Assembly (NCBI GenBank): GCA_013297765.1
Contig: JAAFID010000015.1
Span: 1-37,901, forward strand
Origin: Cytophagales bacterium
GTDB lineage: Bacteria > Bacteroidota > Bacteroidia > Cytophagales > Cytophagaceae
Length of the DNA stretch: 37,901 bases
Direction: 5' to 3'
Shown here: positions 9,110 through 16,917 of the stretch, piece after piece
Layout: every line of letters begins with the position of its first letter
How positions within the stretch are numbered: position 1 is the first letter of the stretch
The notes under the pieces: generated by a model
What the model was told of the DNA's origin: nothing
The model's input: only the letters and a program-made list of their open reading frames with translations
Database searches by the model: none
Position numbers and translations under genes: made by a program

Positions 9110-9510
9110 AGCCTTCAATGTTAGATACAGACATTCTCTCTGAATTTTTAAGAGGCAATTCAAAAGTTATTGCTAAAGTAGATGAACACTTGAAAGAATA
9201 TGGATTCATCACTTTAAGTATAATCACTTATTATGAAATACTTAACGGTCTTTTATATAAAGACGCAAGAAAACAATTGGAAAAATTTGAAGATTTTGTA
9301 TCGTTAAATAAAGTTATTCCTTTAACATTGCGAATGGCAAAAAATGCAGCTATGATTCAAGCAGACTTAAGAAAAAAAGGAACGGAAATAGGACATACAG
9401 ATACTTTGATTGCTGGTATTTGTATAACAAGAGAACTTCAATTAATAACTAATAACACCAACCATTTTAAAAGAATAAAAGGTTTAGAAATTGCAAATTG
9501 GACAAAGTAA
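9106..9510 (+). CDS. vapC: VapC-like PIN-domain ribonuclease toxin
   Basis: A 134-residue PIN-domain protein, a predicted metal-dependent endoribonuclease toxin. The acidic active-site residues are visible as D7 (MLDTDILSEF), E44 (YYEIL) and D99 (GHTDTLIAG), and the last conserved strand is present as LITNNTNHF. The reading frame is intact, unlike the toxins near 23-24.6 kb. The start overlaps the antitoxin stop by 4 bp, so translation is probably coupled. RNA target unknown. Confidence 0.85.
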   Translation: MKPSMLDTDILSEFLRGNSKVIAKVDEHLKEYGFITLSIITYYEILNGLLYKDARKQLEKFEDFVSLNKVIPLTLRMAKNAAMIQADLRKKGTEIGHTDTLIAGICITRELQLITNNTNHFKRIKGLEIANWTK

Positions 9511-9530
9511 AATAACTAAAACAAACAATC

Positions 9531-9737
9531 ATGACCTGGGAAGAATACTGCATTTCTAAAAAATTAGACTCTGAAAAATTTAAAACCGCCCAACCCCAGC
9601 AATGGCAAGACCTAAAAGCTATTTTTGAACAAGTGCATCCCAATAGCTTTACCGAACAAAAAAAATTTATCATCAACGATTTGAGAAGGCGATTTTTGTA
9701 TGTAGCCCCTACCATTATTGATACAGACAAGCAGTAG
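9531..9737 (+). CDS. small conserved protein of unknown function
   Basis: A 68-residue soluble, charged protein (starts MTWEEYCISKKLDSEKF). It has no signal peptide, membrane helix or recognised domain. Its codon use resembles the housekeeping genes of the window rather than the AT-rich toxin-antitoxin pair before it. It ends next to, or 20 bp inside, the start of the TIGR02757 gene depending on that start, so the two are probably translated from one transcript. Confidence 0.65.
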   Translation: MTWEEYCISKKLDSEKFKTAQPQQWQDLKAIFEQVHPNSFTEQKKFIINDLRRRFLYVAPTIIDTDKQ

Positions 9738-10518
9738 CCCATTGAAAAATAAAACTGAACTACAAGATTTTTTGGATGCAAAATACCATCAGTACAATTG
9801 CACTACTTTCATTGCCAACGATCCTGTATGTATTCCTCATTTGTTCACTAAAAAGCAAGACATAGAATTGATGGGCTTTTGGGCAGCAGTGCTGGCTTGG
9901 GGGCAACGCATTACCATCATCAACAAATCGAAAGAATTAATAGCCCGAATGGATGGCAGCCCCTATGATTTTGTACTGAACCACCAGGCTAGCGACGCAA
10001 AGCGATTGCTAGGATTCAAACACCGCACCTTCAACGATACCGATGCGTTGTATTTTTTAACATTTTTCCAAAATTATTACCAACAGCACGATTCGCTAGA
10101 AGATGCTTTTTTGCTAGGCATGACCCAAAAAAACGAAACTATAGAAAGTGGATTGATCAATTTTAGAACCCTATTTTTTGACCATGAATTTGCCCCAACC
10201 CGAACCCAAAAGCACATAGCCACACCAGCCAACAATTCGGCATGTAAACGCATCAATATGTTTTTAAGATGGATGGTACGTAACGATAGTTGTGGCGTGG
10301 ACTTTGGTATTTGGAAAAGAATTAAAACGGCCCAATTGATTTGCCCTTGCGATGTGCATGTAGATCGTGTGGCCAGAAAACTAGGGCTGATAGAGCGAAA
10401 ACAGACCGATTGGCAAACAGCACTAGAGCTTACCCAAAACCTAAAAAAGTTTGATGCCTACGACCCCGTAAAATACGATTTTGCTCTGTTTGGCTTGGGT
10501 ATAGAAGATAAATTTTAA
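9718..10518 (+). CDS. TIGR02757/DUF2400 family protein
   Basis: A 250-266 residue protein matching the TIGR02757 (DUF2400) family, which is widespread in Bacteroidota and of unknown biochemical function. Typical stretches are the N-terminal ELMGFWAAVLAWGQRITIIN, the central KRINMFLRWMVR and the C-terminal ALFGLGI. The WMVR and P-CDVHVDRVARKLG segment resembles a helix-hairpin-helix DNA-glycosylase-like fold, so a DNA-related role is possible but unproven. There is no ATG start. Candidates are TTG 9718, overlapping the previous gene by 20 bp, and TTG 9742, just after it; an in-frame stop at 9703 excludes anything further upstream. Confidence 0.75.
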   Translation: MIQTSSSPLKNKTELQDFLDAKYHQYNCTTFIANDPVCIPHLFTKKQDIELMGFWAAVLAWGQRITIINKSKELIARMDGSPYDFVLNHQASDAKRLLGFKHRTFNDTDALYFLTFFQNYYQQHDSLEDAFLLGMTQKNETIESGLINFRTLFFDHEFAPTRTQKHIATPANNSACKRINMFLRWMVRNDSCGVDFGIWKRIKTAQLICPCDVHVDRVARKLGLIERKQTDWQTALELTQNLKKFDAYDPVKYDFALFGLGIEDKF

Positions 10519-10622
10519 CACTGCATTTTAGCAGACGTAGCCCTGCCCATCTATCATTTATGCCCATTGGTAGAGGCAGAAAAAACTTTACGTTTTAGCA
10601 TATATTTTTGCAAAAATATTTT

Positions 10623-10654
10623 TTTGAATAATTTTCATACAATATGTTGGTTTG
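10623..10654 (+). promoter_or_regulatory. candidate Bacteroidota promoter for the TonB-dependent receptor
   Basis: TTTG at 10623-10626, a 20-base spacer, then TTGGTTTG at 10647-10654, which differs from the -7 consensus TAnnTTTG at one position. It lies 28 bp before the receptor start. Just upstream, 10602-10619 is a perfect 18-bp palindrome of ATATTTTTG arms that could be an operator. Confidence 0.45.
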
Positions 10655-10681
10655 TGAAATTATTTTAAGCTGTTTTGAATT

Positions 10682-13135
10682 ATGATGTTGCAATATTCAT
10701 TTTTAAAAAATCTAATTATCACCTGTTTGATATTTTTTAGTGGCGTTTTGGTACAGGCACAGCAGGTTTTAGATAGCACTATTAACCATAACTCGAGCCG
10801 ATATACTCAAAACTTAAAAGGCAAGGTAATAGACCAGCAAACCAAGTATCCATTGGTGGGTGTGACCGTAGTGGTGTTATCCACCTCTCCATTAAAAGGG
10901 AGTACTACAGATGCAGATGGTGATTTTAAAATACCTCAAGTGCCCACGGGTAGGCACACCATCAAAATTTCTTATTTGGGATATGCTGAATTGACCTTGC
11001 CCAACATACTGGTTACTGCGGGCAAAGAATATGTACTAAATGTAGAGTTAGAAGAACAAGTAAACCAAGAGAAGGAAGTAATAGTAGTTGCCGAAAAAGA
11101 CAAAACAAGACCTAATAATGAAATGGCAACCATTAGTGCTAGGTCGTTTACCATTGAAGAAACCAACAGATACAGCGGCAGCCGCAATGACCCTGCACGA
11201 ATGGCCATGAACTTTGCAGGTGTCAATGGCACTAGCGATGCTAGAAACGACATCATCATTCGAGGCAATTCGCCCTTGGGACTACTGTGGCGACTAGAAG
11301 GGGTAGATATTCCTAGCCCTAATCACTTCGGTGCTTACGGCACTACTGGCGGCCCTGTGGGAATGCTAAATAATAATGTACTTGCCAATTCTGATTTTAT
11401 GACCAGTGCATTTCCTGCCAACTATGGCAACGCTATTTCTGGAGTATTTGATTTGAAAATGAGAAAAGGCAATAGCGACAAGCGAGAATACCTAGCTCAG
11501 ATAGGCTTCAACGGGCTAGAACTGGGCGTAGAAGGGCCATTCTCCAAAAAATCAAAAGCATCGTACTTGGCAAACTATAGGTATTCTACTTTGGGCTTGT
11601 TCAAAAAAGTAGGCATCAGCTTTGGCACCAGTGCCTTGCCGCAGTATCAAGATATAAATTTTAAAATAGATTTGCCCATCAATGCCAAACACAAGCTAAT
11701 GTTGATAGGTCTTGGGGGCTACAGTACCGTAAAGATTGATGGTAACCTTACCGATACCACCGACCTATATTCTGACCGTGGGTACAATCAAGTTTTCAAT
11801 ACAGGTATGGTGGTCTTGGCTGTAGGGCATCAATATTATTTTAATCCCAACACTTCGCTAAAAACCACGACTGCACTATCGTACAGCACTGCCATAGCCC
11901 AGCAAGATTCTATTCCTAGAGGGCCAGGTGGCAAATTTATACCTAGCGATGCACAAGGCAACTTTACTGGCACAGCCGTTATTGAGTATAGAAGCACTTT
12001 TCAGCAGTTCAAATATTCGTTGAATCAAAATTTCAACAAAAAATTCTCTCCTAAAAATTTCATCAGCATCGGTTACTTTGCCGATGTGTACCAATTTTCA
12101 TTGGCCGATAGCATACTACGCAATGGGAAAAATTTTGTAACACTCCGAAATTTTGATGGTGCAAGTATGTTGGTTCGTTCGTATGCCCAGTGGCAGCATA
12201 GGTTTACAGAACTCCTCACTTTAAATACAGGATTGCAATACCAATATTTTGCGTTCAACAACGCCCAATCTATAGAGCCTAGGGTGGGTATCAAATATAA
12301 ATTGATGGCAAACCAAACCATAAGTGCGGGCTATGGGCTACATAGCCAATTACAGCCATTTCAGGTGTATTTCAAAGAAACTTTTGACACCCTAAAAGGC
12401 AGCTATGTAAAGAGTAATCAAAACTTGAATTTTGTAAAAAGCCATCAAATGGTATTGGGGTACGATTATTTATTCAGCAAGCAAATGCGAGTAAAACTAG
12501 AGGCGTATTACCAATACATTTACAATGCGGGAGTGGAACGAAAATCGTCGTCGTTTTCAATGCTCAATGCTGGTGCAGACTTTGGCATATATAGTCCAGA
12601 TAACTTAACCAACAATGGTAAGGGTCGAAACTATGGAATTGAGTTTACCCTTGAGCGATTTTATCATAAACAATATTATTTCTTAATTACAAATTCACTT
12701 TTCAACTCGCTATACACTGGTAGCGATGGGGTGGAGCGGAATACAGGTTTCAACAATAAATATGTATTGAATGTGCTGGCAGGAAAAGAATTTAAGTTGA
12801 GCAAACGATTAACCATGTCTTTAGATTTTAAAATAACTTGGGCAGGTGGTCGCCGATATACACCTATAGACCTAGAAAAATCGAAATTATTAGGAAAGGA
12901 AGTGCGCACCAATCAAATTTATGAAGCACAATTTCAAGATTACTTTCGACCCGATGTTAAGTTAAGTTTTCGCCTAAACGGGAACAAAATAACCCAAGAA
13001 CTTTACTTCGATGTGCAAAATGTAATTAATAGAAACAATCCATTTACAGAAAAGTACAGCATAGAAAAAAGAAGTGTGGTGGTGGTAAATCAGTTGGGAT
13101 TATTCCCTGTATTGCAATATCGATTGACATTTTAA
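10682..13135 (+). CDS. TonB-dependent outer-membrane receptor with carboxypeptidase-like N-domain
   Basis: An 817-residue outer-membrane active-transport receptor. It has a signal peptide (1-26, ends LVQAQQ), a carboxypeptidase-regulatory-like beta sandwich (about 44-125, LKGKVIDQQTKYPLVGVTV), a plug domain (about 150-260, with IIIRGNSPLGLLWRLEGVDI) and a 22-strand type barrel ending in an aromatic C-terminus (QYRLTF). It lacks the long SusC-type signature and has no SusD next to it, so it is more likely a siderophore, metal or small-ligand receptor or a protein-display barrel than a polysaccharide porin. A LytTR regulator follows after 50 bp and may control it or share its transcript. Substrate unknown. 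Confidence 0.87.
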   Translation: MMLQYSFLKNLIITCLIFFSGVLVQAQQVLDSTINHNSSRYTQNLKGKVIDQQTKYPLVGVTVVVLSTSPLKGSTTDADGDFKIPQVPTGRHTIKISYLGYAELTLPNILVTAGKEYVLNVELEEQVNQEKEVIVVAEKDKTRPNNEMATISARSFTIEETNRYSGSRNDPARMAMNFAGVNGTSDARNDIIIRGNSPLGLLWRLEGVDIPSPNHFGAYGTTGGPVGMLNNNVLANSDFMTSAFPANYGNAISGVFDLKMRKGNSDKREYLAQIGFNGLELGVEGPFSKKSKASYLANYRYSTLGLFKKVGISFGTSALPQYQDINFKIDLPINAKHKLMLIGLGGYSTVKIDGNLTDTTDLYSDRGYNQVFNTGMVVLAVGHQYYFNPNTSLKTTTALSYSTAIAQQDSIPRGPGGKFIPSDAQGNFTGTAVIEYRSTFQQFKYSLNQNFNKKFSPKNFISIGYFADVYQFSLADSILRNGKNFVTLRNFDGASMLVRSYAQWQHRFTELLTLNTGLQYQYFAFNNAQSIEPRVGIKYKLMANQTISAGYGLHSQLQPFQVYFKETFDTLKGSYVKSNQNLNFVKSHQMVLGYDYLFSKQMRVKLEAYYQYIYNAGVERKSSSFSMLNAGADFGIYSPDNLTNNGKGRNYGIEFTLERFYHKQYYFLITNSLFNSLYTGSDGVERNTGFNNKYVLNVLAGKEFKLSKRLTMSLDFKITWAGGRRYTPIDLEKSKLLGKEVRTNQIYEAQFQDYFRPDVKLSFRLNGNKITQELYFDVQNVINRNNPFTEKYSIEKRSVVVVNQLGLFPVLQYRLTF

Positions 13136-13185
13136 ATAAAAATTTGACTAAACTCAATACTATAGTTTTTTAAGATTAATAACCG

Positions 13186-13971
13186 ATGAAAGTATTAATT
13201 GTAGAAGATGAAGCCCCTGCTGCTAGAAGGTTAAAGCAACTGATAAAAACAGCACATGAAGAAATAGAAATTGTGGCTACGCTAGAAAGTGTGGCCCAAA
13301 CCGTGCATTGGATGAGCAAAAACCAACTGCCTGATTTGATATTTATGGATATTCAATTGGCCGATGGGTTAAGTTTTGAAATATTTACCCATGTACGCAT
13401 TGGTTGTCCTGTAATATTTACTACTGCTTATGATGAATATGCGCTGCGAGCCTTTAAAGTAAATAGTATTGATTATTTGCTAAAACCTGTTTCGCAAGAA
13501 GACTTGAATCAAAGCGTAGAAAAATTTATGATTTTGAAAGAGCAGTTTCGTGAGCCACAGATCAATAAAATAGACTCGACCAATATGGCCAACTTTGAAG
13601 CAATGCTAGAAACGCTTCAAATAAGTAAAAACTATAAATCAAGACTATTGATAAAAATTGGTGAAAAAATGATTTCGTTGTTGATGGAAAACATCGCCTA
13701 CTTTTCTTCAGAAGACAAGTTGGTGTATGCCATCACCAGTGATGCCAAGCGATATCCGCTAGATTACTCGCTAGACGAATTAGAAACCATGATAGACCCT
13801 AAAACTTTTTTTAGGCTAAATAGGCAATACATAGCCAAAATAAATTCGATTCAATCAATACACAATTATTTCAATGGCAAGTTGAAACTATTTTTAACCC
13901 CACCTACACCCAAGGAAGTAGTGGTAAGTAGAGAAAAAGCCTCACATTTCAAGCAATGGTTAGAAGTATAA
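13186..13971 (+). CDS. orphan LytTR-family response regulator
   Basis: A DNA-binding response regulator of 261 residues. The receiver domain (1-120) has the acidic pocket EDE (7-9), phospho-acceptor D55 (IFMDIQ), the T in FTTAYDEYAL and the K in LLKPV. The LytTR DNA-binding domain (about 155-258) shows KIGEKMISLLMENIAYF and FFRLNRQYIAKINSI. Such regulators normally sit beside a LytS-type histidine kinase; none is present here, and the upstream neighbour is a TonB-dependent receptor 50 bp away. Regulation of that receptor is a reasonable inference. The histidine kinase at 6361 is not an obvious partner, since its type usually pairs with OmpR-like regulators. Confidence 0.9.
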   Translation: MKVLIVEDEAPAARRLKQLIKTAHEEIEIVATLESVAQTVHWMSKNQLPDLIFMDIQLADGLSFEIFTHVRIGCPVIFTTAYDEYALRAFKVNSIDYLLKPVSQEDLNQSVEKFMILKEQFREPQINKIDSTNMANFEAMLETLQISKNYKSRLLIKIGEKMISLLMENIAYFSSEDKLVYAITSDAKRYPLDYSLDELETMIDPKTFFRLNRQYIAKINSIQSIHNYFNGKLKLFLTPPTPKEVVVSREKASHFKQWLEV

Positions 13972-14038
13972 AAGTGAAATAGAAATCTGTTGTAATGTGC
14001 TATCGTCAATTAGCCAATTGAAAAATAATACTTTGATT

Positions 14039-14296
14039 CTAATCTTTAAAAGTAAATTTAAAATAGAGCAAAATACCCGAAAGTATTAGCGTAAGCATAT
14101 TTGTAGCAACAATTGGCCAATCTTGTTTTATAATACCATATACTAGCCATAGCGACACGCCGCTACAAAAAATGGAAAACATTGCCAAAGACAAATCTTT
14201 GGCGGTTTTGGTTTTGTATGTTTTGATTACCTGAGGCACAAAGGCAATGGTGGTAAGCATACCCGCTATACTTCCTATGATTGATGCTGCATCCAT
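14039..14296 (-). CDS. SemiSWEET-type small sugar transporter
   Basis: An 85-residue membrane protein with three helices, the size of bacterial SemiSWEETs, which dimerise to form a sugar uniporter. The PQ-loop motif FVPQVIKTYKTK (19-30) is present in helix 1, with SLWLVYG in helix 2. It lies 32 bp downstream of the phosphatidylserine synthase gene on the same strand, so it may be the last gene of that operon. It converges with the LytTR regulator gene across 67 bp. Sugar specificity cannot be read from the sequence. Confidence 0.85.
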   Translation of the reverse strand: MDAASIIGSIAGMLTTIAFVPQVIKTYKTKTAKDLSLAMFSIFCSGVSLWLVYGIIKQDWPIVATNMLTLILSGILLYFKFTFKD

Positions 14297-14328
14297 TGAT
14301 TATATTACATTACACATATTCCATATTA

Positions 14329-15039
14329 TTAACCATTCTTTACCGCTAACGATAGAGCTACGTAGCCTATTATTACTATTGGTAGCGCCATCAATTGAAA
14401 AAACAACAATAGCAATAAAGAACCCACAATGAGGCTATATCTGGCTTCGTTGCCCTTCCAACCAAACGATTTGAATTTAAGTGCTATTAAAGGAATTTCA
14501 GCAACCAGCAATAGAGAACTACCAATAGCAATAAATACCAATACCCCCTGCACTAAGGCGGCATTGGTTATCAATAATTCTAGTACCAATGAATGCTGAA
14601 ATACAAAAAAAAGTGAGCCTATAAATATTGCATTGGCTGGGGTGGGTACACCTATAAATTGGTCGCTTTGGCGGGTGTCTATATTGAATTTTGCAAGCCT
14701 TAATGCCGAAAATACAGGAACAAACAAGGCTACATAACACCAATTGTTTTGTATAAAAATTTGTTGGGCAAAGTCAAAACCTATCCAATGATACAGCATA
14801 AAACCAGGCAACACGCCAAAGGTTACTACATCGGCAAGAGAATCTAACTCTTTGCCTATAGGCGATTGCACGTGTAGCAATCTAGCTACAAAGCCATCAA
14901 AAAAATCGAGTACACAAGCAAGCAAAATCAGTAGCGAGGCCGTCAATACATTGTTCTTAAATACCTCCATAATACCTACACAACCGCATAGTAAGTTGCC
15001 GCAGGTAATGGCGTTGGGAATGTGTTTTTTGATTTGCAT
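14329..15039 (-). CDS. pssA: CDP-diacylglycerol-serine O-phosphatidyltransferase
   Basis: Makes phosphatidylserine from CDP-diacylglycerol and serine, the first committed step to phosphatidylethanolamine, in the inner membrane. The CDP-alcohol phosphotransferase motif D-x2-DG-x2-AR-x8-G-x3-D-x3-D is complete, with D45, D48, D66 and D70 in DFFDGFVARL and GKELDSLAD. About eight hydrophobic helices and 236 residues fit the bacterial type II enzyme. The motif alone would also allow another CDP-alcohol transferase, but the N-terminal PNAITCGNLLCG and the VPTPANA segment are typical of PssA. The gene follows the metallo-hydrolase gene by 5 bp, so they form an operon. The phosphatidylserine decarboxylase gene is not in the window. 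Confidence 0.92.
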   Translation of the reverse strand: MQIKKHIPNAITCGNLLCGCVGIMEVFKNNVLTASLLILLACVLDFFDGFVARLLHVQSPIGKELDSLADVVTFGVLPGFMLYHWIGFDFAQQIFIQNNWCYVALFVPVFSALRLAKFNIDTRQSDQFIGVPTPANAIFIGSLFFVFQHSLVLELLITNAALVQGVLVFIAIGSSLLLVAEIPLIALKFKSFGWKGNEARYSLIVGSLLLLLFFQLMALPIVIIGYVALSLAVKNG

Positions 15040-15044
15040 AGCTA

Positions 15045-15683
15045 TTATTTTCTCAAATAAGGGTTCGACATTTTCTCTCTACCTATGGTGGTTGCGGGGC
15101 CATGCCCAGCATATACTTTGCAGGTATCGCCTAGCGGATACAATTGTGTTTTGATGCTATGAATAAGCACCTCAAAATTGCCCCCAGGCAAATCGGCACG
15201 ACCTACGCTGCCTGCAAACAATACATCGCCAGCAATACAGGCATTGCTATCTACATCATAAAATGCCACATGACCTGGGGCATGGCCTGGCACAAAAAAA
15301 ATATCGAGGACAGTATTGCCAAACTGTATTTGCTCGCCCTCGGCAATATACCCATCGGGCAATTGCTCTTGATATTGTGGAAAGCCATACATTGCTGCAT
15401 AGGTTTTTACCGCCAGCAAAGTAGATTCATCTTTACGGTGAATTTTAAGTGGTATTTGATACTTTTTTTTCACCCAAAAATTTCCCAATACATGGTCTAT
15501 ATGGCTGTGTGTATTCAGCATTAACACAGGCTTTAGTTCATGTTGTGCTATAAAATCAAACAATTCATTTTGCTCTAAAGCATCGTAGCAACCAGCATCT
15601 ACAATTACACATTCTCTACTATCATCCCACAGTAAATAGGTGTTTTCTTGAATGGCATTGAAAGTGAAAAAATGAATATTCAT
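15045..15683 (-). CDS. metallo-beta-lactamase fold hydrolase (glyoxalase II-like)
   Basis: A 212-residue cytoplasmic MBL-fold hydrolase. The zinc motif THSHIDH gives H59, H61, D63 and H64. Further ligands are in VPGHAPGHV, the AGDVLF aspartate and the final AGHGP histidine. The GRADLPGG segment is common in the YcbL/glyoxalase II-like subgroup. The shorter C-terminus compared with true glyoxalase II argues for the smaller YcbL-like type. It is the first gene of a probable three-gene minus-strand operon with pssA and the SemiSWEET gene. Physiological substrate unknown. Confidence 0.85.
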   Translation of the reverse strand: MNIHFFTFNAIQENTYLLWDDSRECVIVDAGCYDALEQNELFDFIAQHELKPVLMLNTHSHIDHVLGNFWVKKKYQIPLKIHRKDESTLLAVKTYAAMYGFPQYQEQLPDGYIAEGEQIQFGNTVLDIFFVPGHAPGHVAFYDVDSNACIAGDVLFAGSVGRADLPGGNFEVLIHSIKTQLYPLGDTCKVYAGHGPATTIGREKMSNPYLRK

Positions 15684-15766
15684 TTATAATAATTTTTTAT
15701 TGTAAAACCATTGTATCATCTGTACCGCTAACCTATTTGAAGCAATTGCGAGACAAGATGTATCGC

Positions 15767-15774
15767 CAAAGATA
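15767..15774 (-). promoter_or_regulatory. possible -7 element for the MBL-pssA-SemiSWEET operon
   Basis: On the minus strand this reads TATCTTTG, an exact match to the Bacteroidota -7 consensus TAnnTTTG, about 84 bp before the hydrolase start codon. No convincing -33 TTG lies at the right distance, so support is weak. Confidence 0.3.
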
Positions 15775-15843
15775 ATTATTATTTGCATGATGGTTGAGGA
15801 AATAGGATATTTCGGAATGTTAAGAAATGATGATGCAGCAAAG

Positions 15844-16917
15844 ATGGAAATTAGAGAAATGGACTATTTAGTGGTGGGTGCAGGTCTTGCAGGCACAGTG
15901 CTGGCACATCAATTATTGAAACGAGGGCATAAAACCATCATAGTCAATAATGGTACAATGCAAGCAGCATCGATGGTGGCAGCAGGATTATACAACCCCA
16001 TTACTGGGAAAAAATTTTTAAAAACATGGAAAAGCGAAATGCTATTTCCATTTATGGCAGATTTTTATAGGGAAATAGAGCAATTGACCCAAACTAATTT
16101 TTTTTACCCTATGCCTATTGAAGTGCCCATCGACAGTGCTGAAGAGCATAATATTATTCACGGCCGCTCGGCATACAACGATGAAGAGGAAATTAAAATA
16201 TTTATAAAACCGGCAGATGAAAAATTGCCTATAAAAAATGCTTTGGGTGTGTTTTATACCAATCATTCGGGGTTTGTAGATGTGGCTGCGTTTTTAAAAG
16301 TTTCTTGGCAGTATTTTGCCAGCAAGGGCTGCATGGTAGATACATTGTTTGACCCTACCGAAGTAAAATTTAAAAACAACGAAGTATTGTGGGGAAATAT
16401 TAAAGCAAAAAAAATCATTTTTTGCGAGGGATATAGGTTTGCTCAAAATCCATTTTTTAACTGGTTGCCCATCATTCCTACTAAAGGAGAAGTGCTGAAG
16501 GTACAGATAGCTAAAGGAGATGAAGATAAAATTTATAGAAAAAAAGTATTTTTAATTCCCAATGGAAATGAGCAGTACAAGTGTGGCAGCACCTATCGGT
16601 GGGATTTTGATGATGATTTGCCTACCTCATCGGGTTTAAATGAACTAACCCAATATTTAGAAGATTTGATAAAAAGCGAGTATCTTGTAGTAGAACATTT
16701 GGCTGGAATACGCCCTGCATCGAAAGATAGAAAGCCTATTTTGGGGCTGCACCCGATTTATAGTGCATTGGCTATGTTCAATGGCTTGGGTTCAAAGGGG
16801 GTCTCTATGGCACCGTATTTTGCACACCAATTGGTTCTTTTCTTAGAAGGGCAAATAACACTTGAAAGAGAAATAAACATTGAAAGGCACTACAAGTATT
16901 TTACAAATCATGCTTAA
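15844..16917 (+). CDS. FAD-dependent amino-acid oxidase-like oxidoreductase
   Basis: A DAO-family flavoprotein. The dinucleotide-binding motif is at the N-terminus (VVGAGLAGTVLAHQLLKRGH, GxGxxG at residues 12-17 from this start), a second FAD-contacting segment is AAGLYNPITGKKF, and the C-terminal flavin motif is AGIRPASKDRKPILG with GLGSKGVSMAPYFA. It probably oxidises an amino acid or amine, but no specificity residues are clear. ATG 15844 is chosen because homologous proteins begin just before the nucleotide-binding strand. Earlier in-frame ATGs at 15787, 15790 and 15817 would add an unusual acidic tail. The stop overlaps the start of the next gene by 8 bp if that gene begins at 16910, suggesting coupled translation. 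Confidence 0.85.
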   Translation: MEIREMDYLVVGAGLAGTVLAHQLLKRGHKTIIVNNGTMQAASMVAAGLYNPITGKKFLKTWKSEMLFPFMADFYREIEQLTQTNFFYPMPIEVPIDSAEEHNIIHGRSAYNDEEEIKIFIKPADEKLPIKNALGVFYTNHSGFVDVAAFLKVSWQYFASKGCMVDTLFDPTEVKFKNNEVLWGNIKAKKIIFCEGYRFAQNPFFNWLPIIPTKGEVLKVQIAKGDEDKIYRKKVFLIPNGNEQYKCGSTYRWDFDDDLPTSSGLNELTQYLEDLIKSEYLVVEHLAGIRPASKDRKPILGLHPIYSALAMFNGLGSKGVSMAPYFAHQLVLFLEGQITLEREINIERHYKYFTNHA

